64,000 bases of DNA from Sipunculus nudus (taxonomy: Eukaryota > Annelida > Sipuncula > Golfingiida > Sipunculidae). The notes beneath the pieces were generated by a model. It was not told where the DNA came from. It did no database searches and worked only from the letters and a program-made list of their open reading frames with translations. Positions 1-14,281 of the stretch are shown here, piece after piece. Made by a program: the position numbers and the translations under genes. The stretch covers positions 5,067,900-5,131,899 of the forward strand of contig CM049322.1 in assembly GCA_026874595.1 (NCBI GenBank), read 5' to 3'. How positions within the stretch are numbered: the first letter of the stretch is position 1; each line of letters starts with the position of its first letter.

Positions 1-180
1 TACTCACCATTTCTCTTTTGTAAACTGACAGGAGGGACTCAATTGCATTTTGAGCCTTTTTCTAGAAAGTAAAAAAAAATACTGACAAAATCTGTTTTAT
101 TAGTCCATGGAAATGATCAACTATTTAAGCAAAAATATGAACACACACACATATATATATGTGCCCACCCACAGACACAC

Positions 181-391
181 CTGTGCCATTTCCTCGAGCA
201 GCTTCTTTTCGTTTTCCTGCCTGAACTTGTTGCTCATTTCAAGAATACGTTGGCGGAGTTTATTGTTCCATTGCGACCAAGACAAGCTGGAACCGGGACT
301 CTTTTCCATGTATGTGCGATGAATTGACTCAAGTGTTTCAGCTGCCACAACTTTACCGGCTGTTGCTCCATTCTGGAGAAAAGTCATTACT

Positions 392-461
<70 letters not shown>

Positions 462-1586
462 AAAGTATTTGTAATTGCATTGTATTACAAAACCCTCTCT
501 AATATTGTATAACCTATCTCTTATATACTTTAACTGATAACACAATATATACGAGGTGTTTATATAGCATTAAATAGCATTTAATTCACAATGTCCGGGG
601 ACATACCATCAGTGCATGGTAAGACTGCAAGGCTCTGCCGACAGCTTGCTGTTGACTCTGTGCGGATGAAAAATATGATCTAGAATCATATTAAATTATT
701 TTTTCTTAACTTAATTATTAGTAAAGATAATGTTCTTGTAAACACCTCTTGGCCAGTCAAATGGTTAAACTTTTACATAGTATGTGCGATGTCTTGAGTA
801 AATGTTTGAAAGTACAGGCATTTAACGTGCTACAGTAAAACAATTAGATTCTCTTTATATGATTGCACAATTGTATTTATATCTGTTTAATTATCAGCAT
901 GATCTAACCTTATATTCATTGTTACGTTCTGCATATTTGATATACATGTTGTCCATTTCAGTGCGGAGTTTTTCCATATCTGGTTTCTTACTAGGGTACC
1001 ATGTCGATTTCTCCTTGTAAATATCCATTGCTTCCACCTTTACATTTTCGTATATTTGGGATAATTTATCCATGGGCATATCTCTCAGTTCCGCCGAAGA
1101 ACCCTTTTTAGAGAGGCATAGAATTATTATATATAATGAACTTATTTTATGGAACAGTGTTGGTTATAATTACCAGAAGTAACATAGGGGATAAGACGTT
1201 TGACGTGAGTAACATCAAAGCTTCACAAAGTGTATATTAAATGTAATAAGGGGAGATCCTCTATCACAATATACTTAAACCTTTTTTTCCTGATTTCCTG
1301 ATTATTAATGACCATATGCTGTGACGAATTCATGTTATGAAGGCTAAATGTTGTAATATTGAATAACTTACTTTTTCATTTTGCATAGGATGCCACAAAC
1401 GGACCATGTATTTTTTTTTTCTTTTCTTAACATGCTTAACCTCTCTTTAATGTGAGCTATTGAACGTGAATTTAAAATTTAATAACATCAAATTCTATTA
1501 ACATTTGCATTGACATATCTGTGGCAGAATTAATGAAAATGTCTTACCATCTTGCGATCGCAGTAGTCCAAAATCCTTTTCATGAG
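181..1586 (-). CDS. GB1/atlastin-like GTPase, helical-region exons (partial gene)
   Basis: Three minus-strand exons, all phase 0: 1586-1548 (39 nt, LMKRILDYCDRKM), 1103-909 (195 nt) and 372-181 (192 nt), each with AG acceptor and GT donor (gtaaga, gttaga, gtgtgt). The two larger exons each encode about 64 residues with a similar pattern: a leucine/aromatic helix start (MDKLSQIYENVKVEAM; LESIHRTYMEKS) followed by a Lys/Glu-rich helix (LRTEMDNMYIKYAERNNEYK; LRQRILEMSNKFRQENEKK). This resembles the three-helix middle domain that follows the GTPase domain in atlastins and guanylate-binding proteins, apparently in two copies. No G-domain motif (P-loop, RD) is visible upstream, so the enzyme part is missing or lies elsewhere; the 3' end leaves the window at the left. 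Family assignment is by residue pattern only. It could be another coiled helical protein. Confidence 0.42.
394..458. repeat. (TA)n microsatellite
   Basis: About 65 bp of uninterrupted TA, ending some 20 bp from the acceptor of the exon at 372-181. Several predicted peptides here are only IYIYIY translations of the repeat. Confidence 0.95.
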
Positions 1587-2891
1587 CTAAGATATGAAAT
1601 TAATACATCGGTCGGTAAAATAAAGAAAATAATTCACGATATGTGGGAAACACTTAAACAAAAGTATATAATATGGTGATATTACCAGGTAATCTGTGGT
1701 AAAACCATATAAACCATATAAATCATATATTTATATGTCGTAATACATATAAATCACTAGAAACAAATTCATTACCCAACAGGTTTCAGATCCTCCTGTC
1801 ATTTTGCCTGAAATTAAAAGTTTGAACTATAAAGGGTTAAAATGTTATGTGAAATATGCATATCTTGAATGAATATTAGCTGGCTTATGTGCGTTAAATC
1901 GATCAAAGATTATTAATAAGGTATTTAATAAATCATATCATGATTAAAATCCATCATTTACATTTACGTTTTTATTGTGGTCATTAGTTATTAACACGAA
2001 TAAACGAGACACGTGAGCCAAGACGTTTAACGCATCCGAGGAAGTGGACAGGGGTCGGCGGGGGGGGGGGGGGAGTGGTATGGATATCGTAAATACCTTA
2101 TATGTTTAAAAATATTTTTTAAAATAAATAAATTTCTCAGGTAATGTTCCCTTTGAGTACATATTCTATTCCACCTCGATTACAATGATATATACCACAA
2201 CAGTATATAATCTGGGAAACCGGGAATTCTCATAAGTCATGCTCTAAATAGTTAATGAGATTTATATTCTATGTATTTACTTCAGTCAGAAAGATATAAT
2301 TAAAATATTATACTAGTATACTTGACTCAGAGTTAGTCAATTTCTAACAGCCAGTCGATATTCTCTGATCATATCATATTTTAAATGCTTTAAGTAAGGT
2401 ACGTACCTGTGTACGTTAATCTTTCAGTTACAGGTAAATATAGCTGTACCTCAATCGCTGAGCGATCTGATTGGTGTCGAGAGTCATGTGACATATCATG
2501 TGACGTGGTACCAGCTTTATCTAATAAGACCTGTTATAAAGTCATGTGATGTGTATAAATGTTTTATGTCAATAAGTCGCTGCACACTCGTGTCTGTTAC
2601 ATAGGAATGGTTACCCGCGGAAACTCTGGTAGGGGATTCGTAGCCCACTAGTCAATAATTAACCAGCATGAAGAACGCATTCATGGACCAGGAAACAATA
2701 TCCATTTAGAATGTTGGAATTATTTTGAAATTCAGTTCGTTAATAATCAACTGGATCATCATTTATTTTGCTCAGGGTCCTAGGTATACGCAAAATGGTA
2801 CTTCAGTGAATGCAGTCTTGAATTTAATATTTTTACAAACTAATATTTTCATTGCTCAGATTGTTAGACAAATGATAATTTTATACATTTT

Positions 2892-2892
2892 G

Positions 2893-2932
<40 letters not shown>

Positions 2933-2933
2933 A
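2892..2933. repeat. (TA)n microsatellite
   Basis: Imperfect TA repeat interrupted once by a C. Confidence 0.9.
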
Positions 2934-4953
2934 TGAAAACGTTATGCATTAAACTGTGTGTATTTTGGTGACATAAACATTGGTTGACAGTAAGGGTAAA
3001 TACACATATATCCGATTATACGAGAAATGCCAGCGGTGTAAACATGCAGGTTTATTTGATATAAATTTCAGTCATATATCCTCCCAAGATTTCTTGGGAT
3101 GCTTCGCTACGTGCTACATTCCATGTTCTGCAGCTTAACCTGAGACACCAGGTCTAGATGTGAAATAGGAACGTATGTCTTGTCCATGTTCTAGACAGTG
3201 TTTAGCACGATGTATAAGTGGTCGTGGTGGCTTCTGGTGAAATGACTTAAAGGATGAGATGGGATTCTAAAACTGGAATAAACTAAAATTGACATAACTG
3301 ATTCAGTGGCACAAAGCACTATATCCGTAAACACATGGCTTGATACAACACTGTGGAACGTGGTGGCGTAATAATCAGGGCGTTCCCATATCTTACTGAC
3401 TTCCGCGCTAAGACTCTTAGCTTTAGTGCAATCCGAGGTGAGATTTATCTGCTTAGATAACGTGATTGTACAGTCGTAGCATTATACCTCGTTAATCTCT
3501 ATAGGGAACGTGTCTTCATATTCCCTGCATTTGACCGGTGTATTCATGGGGCATACTAATGTAAAGAGATTGAGATATTGAGGTTAATGGTACTCTGCCA
3601 AACGCCTATTCGTCTTCAAATTCGTTTTTTTATTACGTACGTTAAATGTTTTTATTGATGCATTGACTGAGAATAACGACAAGATTATACTTGACGTTCA
3701 GTTCCCGTTTAATACATTCTTAACAACCAGAACTTTCAATGTTTGTCCTGATAGGCATATAATTAGGACGCGCTATAATTCTTGTTTGTCAAACACAGTT
3801 TTATGTTTATAATACGAAGACTGGAAAACAACGATAGCACTATCTATATTCCTTTGCCATTAATCGCGGAATCGGCTATATATAAACACCTTTTGTTTAT
3901 AAACATTTACATGTCATCTCTCTCTCATCAAAAGGAAAGGAAGGGCCTTTATAGAGCTTTACAGAGTTAAAATTTATTCTGATGTCATTATTTTTGTTCT
4001 TCTCCTCTATCTATATGTATAAAAAAACAGAAAACGTGTTCCGTGGTGTGTTATGAGGCAAGTACTGCCCACTTTTGTTTATCTCGTACATATAACGTTC
4101 TCCTCCATATATATGTGACAGGTCGGTCCGTTCGTATGCATTCCGGTCCACTTTCTTGTCTGATTCGTGAAGAGTCTTATAGACCAGCGTAAACTATTTT
4201 GTTTCATACGACGTTTTTTCATACATCATGCAGGTGAGGTGCGGGGGCAGTATAAACAGTGACCATGTCTCTGCAACTGAACATAAGAATGTAACAATAG
4301 ACGTACTGCCTCACGGAGAGTCCGCGCTTGTCTCATTATAAAGACCAATAATTCAACAATAAACATACATAGGTAATATTGTGAAGTATTTTGAATAAAG
4401 TACTAGTTACTTACGAATAGTGTCATATTAAATACTCTACCCACTCTTAGACAGTCTTGGAATTCCTACGGTAATTCAAACAAAAGTTCTTTCAATTAAA
4501 ATACTTCGTTTATGAAAATTAACAGAACAAGCATAACATCAGTAAATAATATTATTTCTTAGAATAGTAAAGATTACTTCCTAAATCATTAATAAGCCTT
4601 TTGTCATTGACTGATGACTTTGAAAGATATTGTAGAAATCCTACCTGAACATAAAAATAGTACTGCTTCACGGAAAGTCAGCGCTGGCCTGAATTTTCTG
4701 CAGAGTTCGTCCTGTGCATTCGTGATGACAACAACTTTCCGCTCAATTGCACCTGTTCATTACGATAGTTCATGATTACGAAAACTGGTCCTTAGGAGTA
4801 AAACTGGTTTGCAACCAATTACGACCAGCGAGATAGCGAAATAGCCATCCAAATGGCCATTGTAATTAGGTTAGTGATAATGGTTCCAATGAAGAATGAT
4901 AATCTATGGTATACCAAATGTTTATCAGGTGCATATATAGAACGAACCGATAC

Positions 4954-4956
<3 letters not shown>

Positions 4957-5025
<69 letters not shown>
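4957..5025. repeat. Compound (TA)n(GT)n microsatellite
   Basis: TA repeat up to 4995 followed directly by GT repeat from 4996 to 5025. Overlapping ORFs on both strands are translations of this simple sequence. Confidence 0.95.
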
Positions 5026-5026
<1 letters not shown>

Positions 5027-6614
5027 TGTGTAACCAGACACACAAAAGCGTTCCTACTGGCTTTGATGGTGAAGCTTGTTTTATTAGCAAAGCGGTAGAA
5101 CGTCTGACTTGTGTGTCACAGGTAACGGGTTAGAACCCACATTCTGGCCTGATTTCTATTTTCACCCTTTAAAATGGTGTCAGAAGTGGGATCCGGGGAG
5201 TGATGTGACATAATGCCCCATACATTGTACGTTTGGTTCTAGTTTTCTATGGATATAATTTAACCTAAATGATTAGAGGATTCTACGGCACGATAGAGTT
5301 CGACAAATCCAGGGCTGATATGGCTGCGTGCATTTGCGTGTGTGTGTTCGGGATTGGAAAACGCAACGTGATAGTATAAACAAGTCGAATCACAATTTAA
5401 AAACATGGTGCAGCGTGGGTCATTACTGTGTTGTGTGGGTTATAATCATTGTGCTCTTTTTTTTAATCTAGTACTTTCCTGGCCTGAACATGTTTCAGGA
5501 GAGAGATAAAGAGAGTAATATTGATTTAATTGATTAAATTGGTAAAGCAGTAAGCAGCTGTTGTTCCTGGTAATAACGACGGCATGCAGATCCTCCATCG
5601 TGACCGTAATGTTTAGTGAAATTTTTGCACAGGTCAATTATTCTGCATAGTGTGTTCAAATTTAATCTATACCAAGAAAGAAGATTAAATCTTTTCATCC
5701 TTATACTGCAAATACGTGTACTTTAAAATATTTGGCAACCGTTACCAAGCTTTTGGCAATTTCTCCTGATTTAAATAATAGCAGATATTACTAAGGATTT
5801 GCAGATCTCATCTAATGATATGGTGATATATGGCCAACATAGGATTTGCCTCCCACAGGACAAGCCATTCACGGTTTATAAGAGACAAAGTACCATTTGT
5901 GGTATGGTGATAGAAATGCAGAATTTTATACATGCATGTATCCACATTTTATCCGTAAAACTAAAAATATATCAACTTCAGATGTTAGTGATTTTGTCAT
6001 GCGATTGAATATATTCCTAAATTAATCCCGGATTTTTATGTATGTAGTGAATGCGAAATTATGCTGCGAATACGGTTTAAGATAAAAAAAGGCGTTTTCC
6101 TTATTGTACCTTCCATGACGATTTATAGCCTGTTAAGACAGATCAAGAGAAAAGGGATGTAAAATTGACATTTACAATTGAGATTATACACATTTAAGTG
6201 TAACTCGCAAGCGAGGCGACCTGGGGAAGGGGTTCTTTGTTTGTTCCATAATAGACAACTGTTGTAAATATGTGGTTGATTGCCGTTTTGTGATCCATTA
6301 AAGCTGTCTATTATCAATTTTCTGGCCTTGATTTGGATGTTTGCATTGTTATCGAATAAATAAATAGCTTCATCTCATACTTCGTGATTTTACTGCTGTT
6401 GCTGTGAAGCATGATTAACCCAAATTTGTGTCAGATTAGTCTCCCCAAGCAAGGAAAGTATTTACACGACTGACAATCCATTATTAAGTTCCAGTTTAAT
6501 TGGCCCAAATCGATTCAAATGTAAATAAAAAAAAAAGAAGAAAGACCTAAAAATATACAGCTAAAAGTAATAGCTATCTCTAGTTATATTCATTTTGGAC
6601 TCGTCGTAAATTGT

Positions 6615-6622
6615 ATATAAAA
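6615..6622 (+). promoter_or_regulatory. Candidate TATA box of gene A
   Basis: TATATAAA-type motif about 40 bp before the ATG at 6655, which opens with a clear signal peptide. Position fits a TATA-driven start with a very short 5' untranslated region. (TA)n sequence is common in this window, so chance is possible. Confidence 0.4.
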
Positions 6623-6654
6623 CAAAGTATCTCAGAGAATATATTTCTGAAGAC

Positions 6655-6823
6655 ATGGCTTTCCCATGGCCGGTTTTAACGGCGTTGTTGACCGGTCTTA
6701 TTGTAGCTGTAAGTTTGTTTTTAATGGTAATGTTTGCATTCGAGGTATAGGTAAAGAGTAAGAGTGATGGCTATCAGATAGATTTATTAAACATGTTAGT
6801 CTATCAAAAAGGCGTCACTCTTA

Positions 6824-6877
<54 letters not shown>

Positions 6878-9800
6878 GCAAAGAAATGGAGACCTGCGAA
6901 TGGGGAACCGGAAAGAGCTTTTCCATGGTTCAGCAACGACAGAAAACATGATATTCAAGTATGTATGTGAGAAAGACAGAGCAGGATATAGGAGAAATAC
7001 ATCGTGTGTGTCTTCTAATAAACTGACTAACCGGCCAACTACGTTCACAGGGCAATCCGACAGAGGTAAGTAATATACACGGTAGAGCAAATGAATTCTT
7101 GAATATCAGGGAAACCCTTTTATCTGCTTTAATATGTTTTTGTATCTTTACATGAACAGCATGTACTTTCATTTTGTCGGACCTGCGGTTAATCTGATGG
7201 CTTATTGCGCTATTGCGTATATAGCAATCGTTATGCAACGAAACGCAAATATTATATCACTGTGTGTGCTTATATAGCTGCAAAATATTACAAATGATAA
7301 ATATGTTCCAGATAATCAAACAAGAAAGGGCCATTTAATTTGAGAAAATAAATTATTTAAGTCTTTGTGGACGGCCAGACGGACGCCGGACGGACGCCAT
7401 AGCTCAGATGACTTTCAGTCAGCTGAGCTGAAAACCGTAAACTAGTCTTATCAGTCTTGACAAATCTTTTTTTCAAATAAATGGGCCTAAGGGTCATTCT
7501 TCCGAATATCTGCTGGATATTAATCAGGATATAAAAAGCAATGGAATTATAACAGAAATAAGAACGAAAGAGAGTTACTACGTTACGGGCGTTGAATACA
7601 GTACACAACATGACACTCTCATCGTCCATTAACATTTGAGGTCTTTCTTTCTGTTTTATCCAATATCATCCCGCATAATCAAATTTCACGTGTATAATAT
7701 ATCAATTTGTTTGGAACATATATATTCTCATAGATCCTTAAAACGATTCGAGTTTCCCTGGCGAGAGCAACTTTTCTTACCGATTAATATCTTTGCAGCC
7801 AATTGTCCTCGTAGCTGGGTGTATTACAAAGGATTCTGTTACTTCCGCGTGTCATCCCGTAAATCCTGGCAGACGTCACGCGACACGTGCAGGTGGTTTG
7901 GGGGCGACCTGACCAGGATCAGAGATGCAGCACACAACAGGTTTTGGCTAAATTTGAAAATATAATATTTATTGTTTAATGTGCTTCATGAACTCATGAT
8001 AGAACCACTATTTACCGGACAAAAGCTGCCTCATGGCCTCACGATAGGGGCATTTGGTAAATGTGTGTGTTTCAATCATCAGATTTCTCACTATTAGAAC
8101 AGACGCACTTTTTTATCTATAATTGGTGTCGTTCTCGACAGTTTCTTGTACAGAAAATTCGGAAACCGATTCTGGATTTTACTGAATGACCGTCGCCGAG
8201 AAGGCACATTTGAATATGCACCGGGCGAGAAGGTGAGTCAAGAATGTAATATCACTTCATTATATCACTTGTTCACTATAAATGCAAAACAGGGACGTTT
8301 GGTTTTCCTGTTTATAGGACATTTTACATTAAACGGTAAATACGACTGAAAAGGTAAAATAGTAAAATTTCTAAAGAAACACACATTTATTGAAATAACA
8401 AAACCTTATAACGATTTCATTGAAAATGGTTGACAAAAATGTTTGACGGAAAGATTTAAATAAATCCACGCCATCACCAACCTGGACCATACTGCAGACT
8501 TTGTAGGTGAATATTTGATCATAATTCCACTTACGTTACTTGTATTTGAAACATCCATGTTCCCGTATTAACACCGTAAATCACACCTTCCCCCGCTATG
8601 ATAACGACTCCGTTGTATTAAATACACTTTTGTTCATCGCAGCCTAAATATAGAAATTTCGGCTCCGGAAGCCCAAACAATGGAGGATTCGGTTTTTTGG
8701 TAAATGAAGACTGTGTTCACATGACACTTAATCTGAAATGGAATGATAACAAATGCGGTGCTTCTTTGGCGGCAGTCTGCGAAAGAGAGACGGGTAAATG
8801 AACTACTAGTCGCCATTTTTCCCTTGAACATTGTGAAGTATGTGAAATATAATTTCATTACAGCATCGTGTATTTTTCACTATTGTAGGACGTATTTTTA
8901 TCATTTTCAGTAAAATCTCTATAATGTGACATCGCTGGACACGGCCAAAATGTCCACTTTACAGATATGCGCTCTACAAAACTATAATGACCGCAACATT
9001 GTTAATAGTGATTAGAAAAACTGAGGCTGCCAAAATATGTCCTTTATGTGCAGGTGTCAACCTTATGGACTTCCACTGTAATTAACGTTAATATCCAGGT
9101 GACGCTTGAATAATATTATGATTCTTGGAATGTTAATCCCCCCCCCCCCATGATTAATAGTTCATTCACGAAAACAAAGGAATTATAAATTACGAACATA
9201 TCTATTGAAGTGATTTGTATAATTCGACTAAACGAATGGTGACACTGACCGATGTATGTGATAAGCTCAGACCTCTAAACGTGGCAGTTAACATTACAAC
9301 TACGAGGCAGTGTTTTGTGCTCGTCGTTAATTGTGTATTTTTTAATTGAATATCGCTCTAATGCATACTGGTGAAATCAGCACATGTGTGTAATGTAAAT
9401 ATTGCCAGTGTGGTCAATTTTAATCAATCTGAACAATAAAATTGCACAGGCTTATTTTCTTCTTGCTCTGGCAAATATATTAAGGGGGAACTTGGCACTT
9501 TACCCCCCCCCCCCCCCCACTTATGACACTGCAAACTAAAAATTTCTTGTTTAATTATATTGTCATGAGGCTACATATTTTGCCGTTTGTGACTTTTGTT
9601 GTCATGAAAACGTCATCGCTTCAGGGAATCATTTGAGAAAAGTAACTAGGATGAACAATAATTGTAGGAATGCTCAATGTAACAGCTTTATTTAATTATT
9701 TTTTAAATAGTACCAAATTTTTACTTAGAAATTTTTAAACAGAATATAACCAGAAGAGGCCCAAGTGTAGGAATATACCAACCGCTATCTTGTCAACTGT

Positions 9801-12800
9801 CAGTTTTGCCAGTTGCAAGTAGATAACATAAAAAGAGCACAAATATCACTATATGATTGGAAGTAACACTGATGGTGTAATTCTGAAGAGATAATAAGTA
9901 TCTACCCATATTTCTTTAGTGCTGATATTTGTAATTCTTTTTATACGGGCATCTTAAAAACTGATCATATATTGTTGAGGCCAGAAGCCATTTATGTGTG
10001 GACTTGCTACCTGTCTCACAGCCACCAGCTTCAACTTAAGGGGATTTTCTAAACTAATAATGTCCACAATTTTTATATTATGGCCTAATATTTTAATATT
10101 TATCCCATTGACATACACATTTTTTTCTTTAAATAAGATTGATATTTAATTCTGCATGTTTATTTAGTATATTATGAAAAATACAAAACAAAATATAAAA
10201 ATTACTTATAATATCATATAAAACCCCACCACAAGTGTCCATTTTCAACTTCATATACTGCAAACATTAGCAGATTGACCCCCAAATTTTATTTCATAAT
10301 TTTACAAAGTATGCCTAGTAGATATCATGGGCAAAATATCTAAGAAATTCCATTGGCAGTTCAAAGTGTCATGAACCCCCCTAATTCCCTCTGAGCACCC
10401 TAGGTTTGTTGATAAAGAATTAAATGATTTTTTATTACAATTCGTTGTCTATCAATATTAATTAATATATGTGCATGAATACATGTATAATCAAAGGAAA
10501 TAAATGCATCAACGCCTCTTTATATATTAGCTCATAGTATTCGACTTTTTTTCGTCAGTTACATCATATATAGAAATAGTGTTGTTGCGACGGAAATTAC
10601 AATTATTTATACATGTTTAAGATAGTTATGTACATGTTCGTGTTGCTGCCATTATGTTCATGTACATTTATCTGAATAAAACATTACCTGAAGAGTTATA
10701 ATACATACTAAAAACATACATTAAATGAACTTGGTATTGATAACTAACACCGTTCTGTTAACCTGAACAGTTTCAACAAAGGTTATGCATTTATTTATAA
10801 GTTCATTAAAATGAAATTTCGTCATGTGACATTTGCTAATAAGGTTCTCTTTTAGTTTTGAATGAAGTCACGATATAGAAATACATTCAAAGGTGTTTAA
10901 ACAGTTTCATGGATTAACTCTCAAGAGAATTTTGTCTATGCAGGTCCCACTTGGCATCACCGTTGCTATATCACATATTTAAACCAATGTTTAGGAAAAT
11001 ATCAATTTAGGATAAATTGTCAAATTCCATAATATTACCAATTGGCGCCTATCAGCCCTTCCTGACCCTTATCGACAATTATCCTCCAGGATGTGACCGC
11101 CACGAATTCTGTAATTCTATGTTATTCGTCTAACTGATTCTGTAAATTTCAGAATTATGACCAACCATCATTTTTTTCAGAGCCTTTTGGACTAAATGGC
11201 CTCATGTGCAATGGGAATGAAACTCGTTTGGCTGACTGTCCGCAAAAAAGTACGAAATGTGAATCAAACAAACCGGTTATCCTGACTTGTTCTCAAGAGT
11301 TTTCTCCGGTTTGTATCCTCCATATTTTCTTACAGGTTTAGGTTAGCTCCATTTTTCTTATCCACTCATTAATCGTAATATGTACATATTTGAAGTGGTT
11401 TGGGGAATACAAGACAGGGCTGTAGCACTCCAGATTTTATTTGATATCTTGATGTCACCCAGACTTGATGTTTCCTGCACCTGCGGGGTATTGATGTGAA
11501 TTCATTCCAGTTCTCAGCCAAAACACTGAGGAACCCTATTGACGCATAACCCTCCCAATATTGTAAATTTTTATCAGCTATATGTTTGATATATTACTAC
11601 AGTTTCTAAGTTTGGATTGAATGCCCGTATTCCGCTCTGACATATGGCATTTGTTTGTTGCATTTAGTCTAATGTCAGAAGAGATTTTCTTCGTAGTAAT
11701 AAAAAAAATCAATTCCATGTAAATTATGACAATTATGCAAATATTTTTGTTTTGTAATTGCGAGTAATCCTTTTTTATAAGAAATTAAAACAAAGAAAAC
11801 AAACCCCTGATTTGTCAGCATTTTATTCTCTCTATATACACAGGGTATTTTCATGTTATTGGGGTATATAGCCCGCTCTGATTCTAGGATAAAACAGGAT
11901 CTTGCATAATTTATACTCCACAGTTTGATCGGTATGATGATTCCTCAGTTAGCAGCGTCGTGTATACCAGAGGTAAGCTTCAGACTTGGATCAATAGCAA
12001 ATGGATGGATGTCTGTTACAAAGGGTTTGATATTCAAGCGGCACGTGTCGCGTGTCGTCAACTTGGGACCATGAACACTGAAACTTTCAAGGTGACAAGA
12101 CCTAATTCAAGTTAGTATAAGAACCAGAGGCGGACTCTGGTAATGAACATTGCCATGGAAATAGAAGTTGAAGCGTAACGAAATTTGGGTTATATTCATC
12201 GGCTCACAGGCTTGAATTTTTTCCCCAAGACATCTTTATTAATCGAATGAAACCTCAAAGTTACGACCAACAAAGGGACATTGATAAAGTGGTCGCAGTT
12301 TCGAGGGGGTCATTTATACAAGATTTGATATAAAGAGCAAACGGAATTGGAACCGTGATAATGTGGATGCTATTTTGAGGTGGTCGCGAAATTTAGGTGC
12401 GCCTGAGGGGAGGTTTCGTTGTATACTTAAAATGGTATTAGAAACACGCACACTCTCACTGCTTTTAGATCTCGGGGTGCTCTTCCAGTCCACTTGCTCA
12501 GAAGGTGAACTTTGCCAGCGCCTTAATACAAGTGGATCCACATATAAGTGTCCTAACGTTACTATCTACTGTGTGGAGGTGATGTTTTGTTTATTTAATA
12601 TATCAGATCTAGATTATAATTGTGTAATAGCGTTCTGTCGTCCATGAAAAGGTCGGTTCATAAACAGGTCAGAAAACAAAACGGCAGGTCATTTAAACAA
12701 ATTGGCGACACACGCGTTCAATGTATAACATTATCTGCCATGTTAACATTCAGGTGAATAGGATGTGCGTGTTTGGAACATACTAAGTTGTACTCTTTAA

Positions 12801-14220
12801 GGTGTCTTCATTGGCAAGCTGATCCAGAACAAAATACAGTACAAAGGGTAGTTTATTTATGATTCTCTTTCTCTCTGTTAAGCTCTCCTGTTGCCCGTGT
12901 GACTGTACCATGCAGCCAACTGGTGTTAACTACAAACACTAACATTCCTCCAACGAACTTTAAAAACTCCTTACAATACAATTTGATACTATCATTCAAC
13001 TACTTTCAGGTGTTTCGTTTATTGAAGAATGGTCAAAAAATGATTTAATTTAAAAATTTTGGAAAATTAGGTATCATTTAAAATTAAAAAAAAAAGATTA
13101 AGAGGGTCAGGCTGGAAGATCACTTCATTTCGTTTACCTCCCTCTGCTTATCAAAGACACTTTATATTCCCTAGGATTTGTATTTCATGATGTAAACATT
13201 TAATTATGTAGAATCAGTGGTTAATCTTGTAAAAGAGTATCGTCATAATAAAAAGCACTACTTTTTTTGTTTTAATTTGAAGCTAATGATACATTTCGGC
13301 GTAGGTGCATGTGGATCTCCTGTTATAAAACAGAATTTAAAGTACATTTTTTATGTTGAGTACTGTAGGATTATAGCTGTACCAGTAACCACTACGGACC
13401 TCACTGCGGGGGAACGTGCGGACGTTGTTCATCCGGGTCTTGCTCCATCATCAACGGCACGTGTAACCATGGTAACTGTTCTCCTGGCTATACTGGACAG
13501 TGGTGTGATACACGTAAGTCTGCCAGGACATAGGGTTTACATGTTAGGAACAACACACCGTACAAACCATTTCTATTGTATTCGATGCAAGGTATTATAT
13601 GATAAATGTAATCTCATAAAATGAAATTAAAATCACAAAAGTGTACATCATATTCCAAACCTGGGTTACTGTTAAGTGTATGTTGATACATATTATAAAA
13701 AGACGTTAATGCAAATCGTATTATTGTCAATTTGAATGCATACAGCCATGAATTAAATGCAACTGACAATGAGAAACGATATTTATAAAGCTGAGACTGT
13801 GTATTCTTTTTTCCTGGCTCTGACGGTGAAAATTAAAATGGGCTTAATACAGAAATTAAAGCGTGATCTTTAGAGAGAATTTCATGTTTAAATGCGATCA
13901 TTGTTAGACTGTTAAAATCATATCACTATAAAAGTACGACAGAAAGATAGAATCGGTACCTTCCTTGTTAAGACTACATGCCCTAGGTAACGGTTATGTT
14001 TTCCAAATTATTCCTTAATCCGTTATTCAGACATTAAAAATAAATAATACATGTAAACGTTGATATATTTAAACTCAGCAAAGTATCAGTTTAAATATGT
14101 CATTGAGTCATAATTTATTATATGTTATGTCGTTTTTTGTTGAAACTATTTAAGAATATATCGGCTAAATGTAGATTTAAAAAAATTTTCACAATAAAAA
14201 ACTAAAATTATATATGTATA

Positions 14221-14281
<61 letters not shown>

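Larger units (their letters stand above)
1587..6600. other. Gene-poor AT-rich stretch
   Basis: No exon chain could be supported on either strand. The stretch holds a 14-bp G-run at 2060-2073, a (TA)n tract at 2892-2933, a compound TA/GT tract at 4957-5025 and short chance ORFs. The missing 5' part of the minus-strand GB1-like gene was looked for here and not found. Confidence 0.6.

Noticed and set aside
121-512. IYIYIY-rich ORFs on both strands, also at 2725-2952, 4819-5133, 24263-24553, 40057-40353 and 46996-47325
   Set aside because: They arise from (TA)n and (GT)n microsatellites. Only the non-repeat part of the minus ORF at 181-372 was kept as an exon.
6666-6708. Alternative ATG at 6666 that would give the right phase into the lectin exon
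   Set aside because: It yields MAGFNGVVDRSYCS, which is not a signal peptide, whereas the ATG at 6655 gives a very good one.
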